Notes under the pieces: generated by a model
The model's database searches: none
Seen by the model: the letters and a program-made list of their open reading frames with translations, nothing else
What the model was told of the DNA's origin: nothing
Position numbers and translations under genes: made by a program
Shown here: piece by piece, positions 1 through 8,411 of the stretch
How positions within the stretch are numbered: position 1 is the first letter of the stretch
Layout: each line of letters begins with the position of its first letter
Source of the DNA: Azoarcus sp. Aa7
Lineage (GTDB): Bacteria; Pseudomonadota; Gammaproteobacteria; Burkholderiales; Rhodocyclaceae
Length of the DNA: 64,000 nucleotides
Direction of reading: 5' to 3'
NCBI RefSeq assembly: GCF_014822185.1
Contig: NZ_QVLR01000019.1
Span: forward strand, 92,601 to 156,600

Positions 1-1118
1 ATTCGGCGCACATCATGGAAAAGGAGGCGGAGTGGATCAACCGGGGCAAGCGTCAGCGGAATGTGCGTCGCGGCTACGAGGCGGGGCCGCTGTATACGGT
101 CAACCAGGCGCGCGCGAGCCTGGCGAGCCTGCGCAAGGTGTCGTACGGCGAAGAGCTCCATCCGCACCCGGGCGTTCGCTGCCGCTTCCATGACGCCGGA
201 CACATCCTCGGGTCGGCGGTGATCGAGCTCGACATCGAATCGGGTGGCGCTGTGCGCAAGGTGGTGTTCAGCGGCGATCTCGGGCAGCCGACCCGACCGG
301 TGCTCCGCGACCCCACCCCCGTGCCTGAGGCCGACTTCCTCGTTGTCGAGTCGACCTACGGCAATCGCGCTCACCGCGCGATGGCCGAAACCGAGAGGGA
401 GCTGATCGCCATCCTGCGGGATACGCTGGAGCGCAGGAAGGGCAATGTCATCATTCCCGCGTTCGCGGTCGGCCGCACGCAGGAGATGCTGTTCGTGCTC
501 GCGAACCTTGTGCGCCAGGGTAGGGTGGATGCGCTCGATGTCGTCGTCGACTCGCCCATGGCGTCAGCGGTAACCGAACTCACGCTGCGCTACGACGAAC
601 TCTGGGACGACGAGACGCGCGAACTGCTGCAGTGGATTCGCGCGCACGGCGAGCGCATGCGCCTGAGATTCGTGCAGGATGTGGAAGAGTCGAAGGCGCT
701 GAACAACGAACGTTCGGGGCTGGTGATCATCTCGGCCAGCGGCATGTGCGAGGCCGGCCGCATCAAGCATCACCTGCGCTACAACATCGACCGCAGCGAG
801 TGCAGCGTCGTGATCTGCGGTTTCCAGGCGGCCGGTACGTTGGGCCGGCGCCTGGTCGACGGTGCCCGCGCGGTCACGCTGTTCGGCGTGCGGGTGCCGG
901 TGCGGGCGGCGATCCACACGATAGGCGGCCTGTCCGCCCATGCCGACCAGCCGGCCTTGTTGGCATGGCTGTCGAATTTCGTGCGGCCGCCGCGGCATAC
1001 GTTTGTCGTGCATGGCGAGCAGGAAGCCGCAGCGGCACTGGCAGATGCGGTCGATGAGCGGCTGGGCTGGCCGCATGTCACGGTTCCGGTTGCGGGGCAC
1101 TGTTATAGTTTGACTTGA
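1..1118 (+). CDS. MBL-fold RNA-processing exonuclease/endonuclease (RNA specificity domain), 5' end cut by window
   Basis: The reading frame is open to the left edge of the window (first full codon at base 3, reading SAHIMEKEAEW), so the ATG at base 15 is internal and the N-terminal metal-binding HxHxDH half lies outside. Visible are the rest of the metallo-beta-lactamase fold (FHDAGHILGS, then GDLGQP...VVESTYGNR), the beta-CASP part (GNVIIPAFAVGRTQE; SASGMCEAGRIKHHL) and the C-terminal RNA-specificity motif (IGGLSAHADQ, then VVHGE). This is the family of KH-less archaeal/bacterial CPSF73-like nucleases, which process or degrade RNA in the cytoplasm. The exact substrate cannot be read from sequence. 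The next gene, a PHA synthase, starts 30 bases after the stop on the same strand and is probably co-transcribed. Confidence 0.88.
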   Translation, partial: SAHIMEKEAEWINRGKRQRNVRRGYEAGPLYTVNQARASLASLRKVSYGEELHPHPGVRCRFHDAGHILGSAVIELDIESGGAVRKVVFSGDLGQPTRPVLRDPTPVPEADFLVVESTYGNRAHRAMAETERELIAILRDTLERRKGNVIIPAFAVGRTQEMLFVLANLVRQGRVDALDVVVDSPMASAVTELTLRYDELWDDETRELLQWIRAHGERMRLRFVQDVEESKALNNERSGLVIISASGMCEAGRIKHHLRYNIDRSECSVVICGFQAAGTLGRRLVDGARAVTLFGVRVPVRAAIHTIGGLSAHADQPALLAWLSNFVRPPRHTFVVHGEQEAAAALADAVDERLGWPHVTVPVAGHCYSLT

Positions 1119-1147
1119 GTGTCATCGCGAGTGCAGGAGCGTCGCCT

Positions 1148-2899
1148 ATGAAGAACGGAACGACAACCAGGAAGCACGCTGCGGGCGACCCTCCGCGGTC
1201 CGTGCGGCGGGCGCTGAGAGAGATCCACGACAGCGTCGAAGGAAGTCTCGATCCGCTCGGGATGGCTGCCCCCATTGTGCATGCGCAACTCGCATGGCTT
1301 TCCCATCCCCAGGAGCTTGCGGAGCGCATGGTGGAGCTTTCGAGCGACCTGTGGCGCCTGCAATGGCATTCCACCTGTCGCGCGATGGGGCTGGTCAGTA
1401 AGGATCCGGTCGTTCCCAATGCCGATGATGCGCGCTTTTCGGATCCCGTGTGGACCGATTCGGCGACGTGGGATCTGACGAAGGAGTGGTACCTCGCATT
1501 CACGCACCACATGCAGGACATGCTCTTCGACACGCCGGGACTCTCGAGCAAGGAGCGCCGCCGTGCCGCGTTCTGGTGGCGGAAGTGGCTTAACGCTGTT
1601 GCGCCGACCAATTTCCTCTGGACGAACCCGGTCGCCATCCGCAAGGCCATCGAGACGAAGGGTGAGAGTCTCGCCAGTGGCGTGCGGAACATGCTCGCCG
1701 ACCTCGAGGCGGGCGAGATCCGCCTGAGCAGTCCGGGCGATTTCAAGGTGGGGGTGACACTCGGCACCACCGAGGGGGCGGTCGTCTTCCGCAACCGTCT
1801 GCTCGAGGTGATCCACTACGCGCCGACGCAGCCCAAGGTGCACGCGGAACCGGTCGTGATCGTCACGCCGTGGATCAACAAGTTCTACATCCTCGACCTC
1901 ACGCCGAAGAAGAGCATGGTCCGCTACCTGCTGGATCAGGGCCTGGATGTGTTCATCACGAGCTGGAAGAACCCCGATCCGTCGATGCGCGACGTCACCT
2001 TCGACAGCTATCTGGAGGACGGCGTCCACGCCATCGTCGAGACGGCACGCCGCTTCACCGGTGCGCCGAAGGTGCATGCGGTCGGGTACTGCATCGGCGG
2101 CACCGCCCTGGCGATGTACATGGCATGGGCGAACCGCCGCTTCGGCGCGGATGAGGTGCCGGTGGCGGACTGGACCCTGTTCACTACTCTGGTCGACTTC
2201 CATCGTCCGGGCGACATCGAGGTGTTCATCGATGGGGCGAGCGTCCGCTTCCTGTCGGAGAACATGGCCCGCAAGGGCTTCCTCGAAGGCAAGGAAATGG
2301 CTTCCGCCTTCCGTCTGCTCCGCTCCAACAGCCTGATCTGGCACTACGTCGTGCACGGCTGGCTGTATGGCGAGGCCCCTGCACCCTTCGACGTGCTGTA
2401 CTGGAACATGGACGCCACGCGCATGCCCTATGCGATGCATTCGTGGTACCTGCGCGAACTCTATCTCGAGAATCGCCTGATCGAGGTGGATGGGCTGACG
2501 ATATCCGGCCAGCCCATCGATCTTTCGCGCATCGTTCAGCCGCTGTATGCCGTCGCAGCCGAAGACGATCACATCGCGCCATGGGAGCAGGCGTATCGCA
2601 TCAACAATCTCGTCACCGGTCCGCGTCGTTTCGTGCTGTCGAGCTCGGGCCACATCCTCGGCATCGTCAATCCTCCGGTGAATCCGCCGAAGCGCAAGTA
2701 TTGGGCGGCGGCGGCGCGCCGCACGGACAAGGCCGACGACTGGCGCAAGCACGCGGAAGAGCATGACGGCAGCTGGTGGAACGACTGGATGGCTTGGCTC
2801 AAGCCGCGTTGCGGCACGCTCGTCGAGGCCCGCCCGGCGGCGTCCGCGGCATTTCCCGAATTGGCGAGGGCGCCCGGCCAGTACGTCCTCGAACGCTGA
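1148..2899 (+). CDS. phaC: Class I-type poly(3-hydroxyalkanoate) synthase paralogue
   Basis: 583 residues. PHA synthase polymerises hydroxyacyl-CoA into storage polyester at the granule surface. The PhaC N-terminal domain (WRKWLNAVAPTNFLWTNP) is followed by an alpha/beta hydrolase domain with the lipase-like box GYCIGG (nucleophile Cys315), the acid in EDDHIAPW (Asp474) and the base in SSSGHILG (His502), so the triad is complete. I start at ATG 1148, which has an AGGAG at 1134-1138; an upstream start at 1115 would overlap the preceding gene and has no ribosome site. It is a second synthase: the main one sits with phaB and phaR at 37.2 kb. This copy follows an RNA-processing MBL gene and is convergent with a Crp/Fnr regulator. 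Its substrate preference is unknown. Confidence 0.9.
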   Translation: MKNGTTTRKHAAGDPPRSVRRALREIHDSVEGSLDPLGMAAPIVHAQLAWLSHPQELAERMVELSSDLWRLQWHSTCRAMGLVSKDPVVPNADDARFSDPVWTDSATWDLTKEWYLAFTHHMQDMLFDTPGLSSKERRRAAFWWRKWLNAVAPTNFLWTNPVAIRKAIETKGESLASGVRNMLADLEAGEIRLSSPGDFKVGVTLGTTEGAVVFRNRLLEVIHYAPTQPKVHAEPVVIVTPWINKFYILDLTPKKSMVRYLLDQGLDVFITSWKNPDPSMRDVTFDSYLEDGVHAIVETARRFTGAPKVHAVGYCIGGTALAMYMAWANRRFGADEVPVADWTLFTTLVDFHRPGDIEVFIDGASVRFLSENMARKGFLEGKEMASAFRLLRSNSLIWHYVVHGWLYGEAPAPFDVLYWNMDATRMPYAMHSWYLRELYLENRLIEVDGLTISGQPIDLSRIVQPLYAVAAEDDHIAPWEQAYRINNLVTGPRRFVLSSSGHILGIVNPPVNPPKRKYWAAAARRTDKADDWRKHAEEHDGSWWNDWMAWLKPRCGTLVEARPAASAAFPELARAPGQYVLER

Positions 2900-3026
2900 T
2901 CGGCCCTCCGGTCAGCGGCTGGATCCGGCGGTGGATCGGGCCGGCGCCGCCCGATTGACGCCTGTCAAGGTCACCCGGGGCCGGCGCACCGAGAATCTCT
3001 CGGCAAGACCCGCCAACGGGTGCCGG

Positions 3027-3713
3027 TCAGCCCTGATGGCGGGCCAGGCGGGCGGGGTTCAGCAGGGAGATGTGCTTACCGTGTACCGTGATGAGTCCGG
3101 CGTCGGACAGGTCGTGAAAGATGCGCGACAGCGTTTCGGGCGTCAGATTGAGCCGCGAGGCGATGACCTGCTTGCTGGTCGGCAAGGCGATGTCGCAGGC
3201 GCCGTCGCTTTCGCTGTCGACCTGCTGCAGCAGGTAGCCGATCACGCGCTGCATGCTCGACCGCAGCGAGTAGGTCTCGACGTCCTGGATCATGCCGTGC
3301 AGGCGGATCGCCATGCCGGCGAGGAGTTTGCGCGCGAATCCCGGATCCTGGTCGATGAGCTCGGACACCACCGCCTGGCCGATGTGCAGCAGCTGTGTCG
3401 ACGTGAGGGCTTCGGCGAAAACCGGGTAGGGACGGTTGAGGAACATTACGGCCTCGCCGAAGGTGTGCATCGGGCTGATGATCTCGACTACCTTTTCGTT
3501 GCCCTGCGCCGACGAGACCGCGAGCTTCATCTGACCCGAGACGACGTAGTAGAAGCCATGCACGGGAGCGCCGCGCTGGAACAGGATTTCGCCCTTGTCG
3601 AGGTGGCGTTCGCGGGTGAAGCGGGCAACACGGTCGATCTCCTCTGCAGTCAGTTCGCTGAAGAAAGAAACCTGGCGCAGTGCAGTGGGAATATCGACTG
3701 GACGGTTGGGCAT
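3027..3713 (-). CDS. dnr: Crp/Fnr-family regulator, Dnr-like (NO-responsive candidate)
   Basis: 228 residues. An N-terminal cyclic-nucleotide-type beta-barrel (GEILFQRGAPVHGFYYVVSGQ ... HTFGEAVMF) is joined by a dimer helix to a Crp-type winged helix (SKQVIASRLNLTPETLSRIF), whose E-x-x-SR recognition pattern is the one used by FNR/DNR for TTGAT half-sites. The N-terminal cysteine cluster of FNR is absent, as in Dnr/Nnr, which sense NO through haem. It is divergent from nnrS with a 103-bp gap, which strongly suggests control of NO/denitrification genes. I chose ATG at 3713, where the family homology begins; upstream codons would run into nnrS. The Dnr assignment rather than another Crp/Fnr subgroup rests on context. 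Confidence 0.8.
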   Translation of the reverse strand: MPNRPVDIPTALRQVSFFSELTAEEIDRVARFTRERHLDKGEILFQRGAPVHGFYYVVSGQMKLAVSSAQGNEKVVEIISPMHTFGEAVMFLNRPYPVFAEALTSTQLLHIGQAVVSELIDQDPGFARKLLAGMAIRLHGMIQDVETYSLRSSMQRVIGYLLQQVDSESDGACDIALPTSKQVIASRLNLTPETLSRIFHDLSDAGLITVHGKHISLLNPARLARHQG

Positions 3714-3816
3714 CTCGGACTCCGTGGAGAAACCCGTGCATTTTAACCCGCAACCCGACACGGGCCGCGATCCGGCGTCCCGCAGACTGTCTCCGCTGGG
3801 GGCGACAGGAGCCAAG

Positions 3817-5040
3817 ATGCAAGCGCACGCGAAGCCGGTTTCGACCTCATTCATGCTGTTTGTCGCACCGCACCGGACAATGTTTCTGTCTGGTGCCGTG
3901 ATGCTTCTCGTGAGTTTCGCGATGTGGGCAGCGGAACTCGGCGCCCGCGCGGGGCTGCTGCCGGCGATCGGCTGGGTTCTCCCGCCGGGGTGGATGCACG
4001 CCCTGCTCGTGACGAGCGGTGTGTTTCCCTTCTTCATGTTCGGTTTCCTCCTTACCGCCATGCCGCGCTGGCAGGGCTACGACGAGATTGCGGCAGGACG
4101 CTGGCTCTGGTCCTGGCGTCTGCTGGCGGCAGGATGGGCGCTGGTCATCGTGGGCATGGTCGTGCCCGGCGTCGTCGTCCCGGGCCTGGTAATGGTGTTT
4201 GTCGGATGGGGCGGGGTGCAGCGCATCTTGTGGCAGGTCGCGCATCACGGCGACCTGGAGGCGCTGCATGCCCGCCTCGTGTGCTATGCGATGATCGCCG
4301 GAATGGCCGCCGTACTTGCCTGGCTTGGCTTTGCGCTGAGCGGCAACCCGGTCTGGGCGCGCATCGCAATCGAGATTGCAGTGTTCTGCTCGCTGCTGCC
4401 GGTGTTCTTCGGCGTGTGTCATCGCATGGTGCCGTTCTTTTCGAGCAGTGTGATCCCGGCCTACGTTATGGTGCGTCCCCTGTGGGTACTGGTGCTGGTC
4501 GTCGGCGGAAGCGTCGTGCATGCTGCGCTCGACGTGGCGGGATGGCTGTCGCTGCGCTGGATCGTCGACGCTCCCGCCGCCTTTGCGGCCCTGTGGCTGT
4601 CGCGGCAGTGGAGGCCGGTGCCGGCCATGAAGGTGCCGCTGCTGGGGATGCTGCACATCGGTTTTCTCTGGCTCGGAATCGCGCTGACTCTCTTCGCCAT
4701 CCAGGGGGGCGCGTCCCTGCTGGGCTACAGCGTGCTGGGCATGGCGCCGCTGCATGCGCTGGGCGTCGGATTCTTCGGCTCCGTCCTGATGGCGATGGTG
4801 TCGCGGGTCACCCTCGGACACTCGGGCCGCAAGCTCGCTGCGGATCGCCTGACCTGGGCGCTGTTCCTCGGTCTCGAGGCGGTCGTCGTCGTGCGCATTG
4901 TCGCGGAACTCGTTCCCGCGGGCGGGTCGGCGATCGTCATGCTGCTGGCCGTGCTCGGCTGGCTGGGCGTGTTCGGCGCGTGGGCGTCGCGCTACCTGCC
5001 GATCTACTGGCGTCCGCGCAGCGATGGACGCCCAGGCTGA
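3817..5040 (+). CDS. nnrS: NnrS family haem/copper membrane protein
   Basis: 407 residues, almost entirely hydrophobic with about twelve predicted membrane segments (for example FLSGAVMLLVSFAMW and VFPFFMFGFLLTAMPRW). The family signature includes conserved histidines in loops (APHR near the N-terminus, GVCHRMVPFFSSSV, PLHALGVGFFGS). NnrS is a haem- and copper-containing inner-membrane protein that relieves nitrosative stress and is controlled by NO-responsive Crp/Fnr proteins in denitrifiers. The start at ATG 3817 has a GGAG-like site just upstream. It is the first gene of a tight operon with the SirB2-like protein (5-base gap) and hemerythrin, and lies head to head with the Dnr-like gene, its probable regulator. 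Confidence 0.9.
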   Translation: MQAHAKPVSTSFMLFVAPHRTMFLSGAVMLLVSFAMWAAELGARAGLLPAIGWVLPPGWMHALLVTSGVFPFFMFGFLLTAMPRWQGYDEIAAGRWLWSWRLLAAGWALVIVGMVVPGVVVPGLVMVFVGWGGVQRILWQVAHHGDLEALHARLVCYAMIAGMAAVLAWLGFALSGNPVWARIAIEIAVFCSLLPVFFGVCHRMVPFFSSSVIPAYVMVRPLWVLVLVVGGSVVHAALDVAGWLSLRWIVDAPAAFAALWLSRQWRPVPAMKVPLLGMLHIGFLWLGIALTLFAIQGGASLLGYSVLGMAPLHALGVGFFGSVLMAMVSRVTLGHSGRKLAADRLTWALFLGLEAVVVVRIVAELVPAGGSAIVMLLAVLGWLGVFGAWASRYLPIYWRPRSDGRPG

Positions 5041-5045
5041 GCGCA

Positions 5046-5444
5046 ATGTATCAGCCGATCAAGCACCTGCACATCCTGTGCGCGATCCTGAGCATCAGCG
5101 GATTCGTGCTGCAGGGCGTCTGGATGATGCGGCGCAGTCCGCTGCTGGATCACCGCGTCACGCGCACCCTGCCGCACGTCATCGACACCGTGTTTCTCGG
5201 CAGCGCGATCACGCTTGCGACCATGAGCGGCCAGTACCCCTTCGTCGCGCCGTGGGTCACGGCAAAGGTCGTCGCGCTGGTTGTCTACATCCTTCTCGGC
5301 GCGACCGCGCTGCGTTGGGGGGGCTCCATGCGCATCCGTGTGTTGGCGCTGTTCGCGGCCGTGTTTACCTTTTCATGGATCGTGTCCGTGGCCCTGAGCA
5401 AGGACCCGGCAGGATTCCTCGCGTTTGCCGGAGTGTTCCGATGA
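5046..5444 (+). CDS. SirB2 family small membrane protein
   Basis: 132 residues with four predicted membrane helices. It begins MYQPIKHLHILCAILSISGF, the histidine-containing start typical of the SirB2 family (invasion gene expression up-regulator). The biochemical role of the family is not established. It starts 5 bases after the nnrS stop and its TGA overlaps the ATG of the hemerythrin gene (ATGA), so the three are very probably translated as a coupled operon. That placement suggests a role in NO handling or haem-related membrane chemistry here, which is inference from context only. Confidence 0.8.
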   Translation: MYQPIKHLHILCAILSISGFVLQGVWMMRRSPLLDHRVTRTLPHVIDTVFLGSAITLATMSGQYPFVAPWVTAKVVALVVYILLGATALRWGGSMRIRVLALFAAVFTFSWIVSVALSKDPAGFLAFAGVFR

Positions 5445-5971
5445 CCGATTCGCTGATTCCTTCGTCCCCGGGTTTCGAGACGCCTCTCGAGATGCTCGAA
5501 GCCTGCCATGAGCGCCTGCAGGCGCAGCTTGCGACCCTGGCGCGGCTCGCCGCATGGCTGCCGGAGCATGGCCCGGACCTGCAGGCGCAGCAGGCGGCAG
5601 CCAACGTGATGCGCTACTTCGACATCGCTGCCGTGAAGCACCATCAGGACGAGGAGGACGATCTCTTTCCCGTCCTGCGGGCGCGTGCCGATGACGCCCG
5701 GAGCGCCGAACTCGGCACGCTCATCGACTGGATTCTGGCCGATCACCAGAAGCTCTTTGCCGGCTGGGCACGGATGCGGGCACGGCTCGAGCGCATCGCC
5801 GGCGGCGAAAATGCCGATCTGTCGCCCGCGGATGTCGAGGAGTTCGCCGACGCCTACCGTCGTCACATCCAGCGCGAGGAGGGCGAACTGTTGCCGATCG
5901 CGCGCAGTCTGCTTTCCGATCACGACATTGCCGTCCTGTCGGGAACGATGACCGCGCGGCGGCGTCAATAG
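5441..5971 (+). CDS. Hemerythrin-like HHE domain protein
   Basis: 176 residues. A hemerythrin fold is indicated by four helices carrying iron ligands: ACHERLQ near the N-terminus, KHHQDEEDDLFP, ILADHQKLF, and RHIQREEGELLP near the C-terminus. Such proteins bind a di-iron centre and are used for O2/NO binding or for repair of iron-sulfur clusters (the YtfE/DnrN group), although this one lacks the ScdA N-terminal domain of YtfE. It overlaps the SirB2-like gene by 4 bases and closes the nnrS operon, so nitrosative-stress defence is the likely role. It is convergent with fnr. Confidence 0.87.
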   Translation: MTDSLIPSSPGFETPLEMLEACHERLQAQLATLARLAAWLPEHGPDLQAQQAAANVMRYFDIAAVKHHQDEEDDLFPVLRARADDARSAELGTLIDWILADHQKLFAGWARMRARLERIAGGENADLSPADVEEFADAYRRHIQREEGELLPIARSLLSDHDIAVLSGTMTARRRQ

Positions 5972-6014
5972 CGCGTAGCGCCGGCGGCCGGCCCGGTAAT
6001 GGGATGGGGGGCCG

Positions 6015-6761
6015 TCAGGGGCGCGGCGACGGGGGCTGGATCAGCCGCTTCAGGCCGACGATGTCCAGGATGCGGATGTGCTTCTGCTGCACCGCGATCA
6101 GGCCCTCGTCCTGGAATTTCGAAAAGGCACGCGACACCGTTTCGAGCTTCAGGCCGAGATAGGAGCCGATCTCCTCGCGGGTCATGCGGAGGTGGAACTC
6201 TGCCGGCGAGAAGCCGCGCGCCGTAAAACGCTGGGACATGTTGAGCAGGAAGGCCGCCAGGCGTTCTTCCGCCCGCATGGAGCCGAGGAGGGTCATCACG
6301 CCATGGTCGCGCACGATTTCGCGGCTCATCACCTTGTGGAACTGCAATTGCAGGCCCTCGACCACGCGCGACAGCTCTTCGAGCTTGCTGTACGCGATCA
6401 CGCAGACTTCGCTGTCCTCCAGCGCGATCGCGTTGCACGAATGGGCTTCGGTGCTGATGCCGTCGAGGCCCAGCATCTCGCCGGTCATCTGGAAACCGGT
6501 AACCTGCTCGCGCCCGTCCTCGAGCAGCACGTCGGTCTTGAACGAGCCGGCGCGGATCGCGTAGATCGCTTCGAAGGGATCGCCCGCGCGATACAGATGC
6601 TGTTGCCGCTTGATCTTGCGACGCGCGCCGACGAGTTCGTCGAGACGGTCGATTTCCGATTCCGACATCCCGAACGGCAGGCACAGTTCGACCAGATTGC
6701 ACTGGGAACATGCGACCTTCAGACTCGCAACTGTAATCGGCACCGTCGCCTTCATTTGCAC
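6015..6761 (-). CDS. fnr: FNR, oxygen-sensing [4Fe-4S] transcription regulator
   Basis: 248 residues. It has the FNR cysteine set that ligates the oxygen-labile [4Fe-4S] cluster: C18, C21 and C27 (CSQCNLVELC) plus C109 (AHSCNAI). A Crp-type sensor barrel is followed by a helix-turn-helix (REEIGSYLGLKLETVSRAFSKF) with the E-x-x-S-R contacts for TTGAT. The start is taken as GTG at 6761, because an AAGGAA lies 10 bases upstream of it; the ATG at 6755 would leave 16 bases. It is divergent from hemN, and an FNR box lies between them, so it may also control itself. FNR activates anaerobic respiration genes when oxygen falls. Confidence 0.93.
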   Translation of the reverse strand: MQMKATVPITVASLKVACSQCNLVELCLPFGMSESEIDRLDELVGARRKIKRQQHLYRAGDPFEAIYAIRAGSFKTDVLLEDGREQVTGFQMTGEMLGLDGISTEAHSCNAIALEDSEVCVIAYSKLEELSRVVEGLQLQFHKVMSREIVRDHGVMTLLGSMRAEERLAAFLLNMSQRFTARGFSPAEFHLRMTREEIGSYLGLKLETVSRAFSKFQDEGLIAVQQKHIRILDIVGLKRLIQPPSPRP

Positions 6762-6820
6762 GATAATATCGTTCCTTCTACATCGACCGAGAAGTGGCAG
6801 GCGTCCGGCGGAATGGACCG

Positions 6821-6834
6821 TTGATCCACGTCAA
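6821..6834. promoter_or_regulatory. FNR box between fnr and hemN
   Basis: TTGATCCACGTCAA matches the FNR consensus TTGAT-N4-ATCAA at 9 of 10 defined positions. It is centred at 6827.5. An activating class II site (-41.5) would put the hemN start of transcription near 6869, just ahead of the chosen hemN ATG at 6889. The same site is about 66 bases from the fnr start and could serve autoregulation. Confidence 0.75.
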
Positions 6835-6888
6835 CCACGAAACTGCGGCTTTTTGAGATCGTACGGAATGCACTCAAGCGATACAACC

Positions 6889-8280
6889 ATGACCAGTCAG
6901 AAAGATCTTGTCTTCGACCAGCAGTTGATTCGTCGGTTCGACATCAACGGGCCGCGCTACACGTCCTACCCGACGGCCGATCGCTTCGTTGAAGCGTTCG
7001 ATGCCCGTGCATTGCGGGACTGGCTGGCGCAACGTGGCGTCGGGGGCGTGAGTAAACCGCTCTCATTATACTTCCACATCCCGTTCTGTAACACGATCTG
7101 CTACTACTGCGCCTGCAACAAGATCATCACCAAGGATCATGCGCGCTCTGCCAAGTACCTGAAATATCTCGACAAGGAAATCGAGATGCAGGCTGCTGCA
7201 CTGGGCGGCAGCCATCAGGTGACGCAGCTGCACCTCGGCGGTGGCACGCCGACCTTCCTGTCGCACGACGAGTTGCGCCAGCTCATGGATTCGGTGCGCC
7301 AGCGCTTCACGCTGGTACCGAACGGCGAATACTCGATCGAGGTTGACCCGCGCAAGGTCGATTTCGATACCGTGAAGCTGCTCGCCGACCTCGGGTTCAA
7401 CCGCATGAGCGTCGGTGTGCAGGACTTCAATGAAGAGGTGCAGGAGGCGGTCAACCGCATCCAGAGCTACGACGAGACCAAGCTCGTGATCGACGCGGCC
7501 CGCGCCACCGGCTTCAAGTCGATCAGCATGGACCTGATCTACGGCCTGCCGCGCCAGAACATCATCAGCTTCAACCGCACGCTCGAACAGGTGCTGGAGC
7601 TGTCGCCCGATCGCATCTCCCTGTACAGCTACGCGCACCTGCCGGGCCTGTTCAAGCCGCAGCGGCGCATCGCGATCAACGACATGCCTACTTCGGACAC
7701 CAAGCTGCAGATCCTGCAGCTGGCGATCCGCCGTCTGACCGAGGCGGGCTACGTCTACATCGGCATGGACCACTTCGCGAAACCGGACGACGAGCTGACG
7801 ATCGCCCAGCGCCAAGGGCGTCTGCACCGGAATTTCCAGGGCTATTCGACGCAGGCCGAGTGCGACCTGCTGGCGTTCGGCGTCTCGGCGATCGGCAAGA
7901 TCGGTCCGGTGTACTCGCAAAACGTGAAGACGCTCGATGAGTACTACGATGTCCTCGATCGCGATGAACTGCCCGTCCTGCGCGGAATCGAGCTTACCGC
8001 CGACGACCTGTTGCGTCGTTCGATCATCCAGGCCCTGATGTGCCATTTCGAGTTGTCGATCGACTCGATCGAGATCGCACACCTGATCAAGTTCGACGAA
8101 TACTTCGCCGAGGAACTCGAGGATCTCAAGGCGATGGAGGAAGCCGGGCTGCTGAAGGTCAGCGACAAGTGGATCAGCGTGCTGCCCCCGGGGCGTTTGC
8201 TGGTGCGCGGCATCGCGATGGTGTTCGACCGCTACCTGCGCGCCGACCGCGAGCGCGCGCGCTATTCGAAGGTCATCTGA
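6889..8280 (+). CDS. hemN: Oxygen-independent coproporphyrinogen III oxidase
   Basis: 463 residues. A radical SAM enzyme that decarboxylates coproporphyrinogen III to protoporphyrinogen IX in anaerobic haem synthesis. The cluster motif is C67xxxC71xxC74 followed by C76 (FCNTICYYCACNK), and the GGGTPTFL SAM-binding segment and the C-terminal HemN domain are present; the length matches the E. coli enzyme. Two ATGs are possible (6868 and 6889). I prefer 6889 because its protein aligns with the E. coli N-terminus and because the FNR box geometry places transcription start near 6869. It is followed by a strong terminator. Confidence 0.93.
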   Translation: MTSQKDLVFDQQLIRRFDINGPRYTSYPTADRFVEAFDARALRDWLAQRGVGGVSKPLSLYFHIPFCNTICYYCACNKIITKDHARSAKYLKYLDKEIEMQAAALGGSHQVTQLHLGGGTPTFLSHDELRQLMDSVRQRFTLVPNGEYSIEVDPRKVDFDTVKLLADLGFNRMSVGVQDFNEEVQEAVNRIQSYDETKLVIDAARATGFKSISMDLIYGLPRQNIISFNRTLEQVLELSPDRISLYSYAHLPGLFKPQRRIAINDMPTSDTKLQILQLAIRRLTEAGYVYIGMDHFAKPDDELTIAQRQGRLHRNFQGYSTQAECDLLAFGVSAIGKIGPVYSQNVKTLDEYYDVLDRDELPVLRGIELTADDLLRRSIIQALMCHFELSIDSIEIAHLIKFDEYFAEELEDLKAMEEAGLLKVSDKWISVLPPGRLLVRGIAMVFDRYLRADRERARYSKVI

Positions 8281-8336
8281 ACCGGACCTGCTGCCCACGG
8301 CCGCGGGCTGTACGGGCCGAGAGAAGGTGATACAGT

Positions 8337-8367
8337 GCGGGCGTCCTCGGGCGCCCGCTTTGTTTTT
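8337..8367 (+). terminator. Rho-independent terminator of hemN
   Basis: Perfect 7-bp stem GCGGGCG/CGCCCGC with an 8-base loop, followed by a T-rich run (tttgttttt). It lies 57 bases after the hemN stop. Confidence 0.8.
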
Positions 8368-8411
8368 CCGTCTCGCGGCCCCGGGCTTCTCCCGCCTTGC
8401 CGACCATCGCC

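Noticed and set aside
1103..2764. Long open frame on the minus strand across the first phaC gene (also similar ones across nadE at 14727-16430, ftsK at 20066-21760 and rimO/patatin at 41849-43762)
   Set aside because: High GC keeps antisense frames open. Translations are rich in Arg, His and Asp without domains, while the plus-strand frames encode known enzymes with full motifs.
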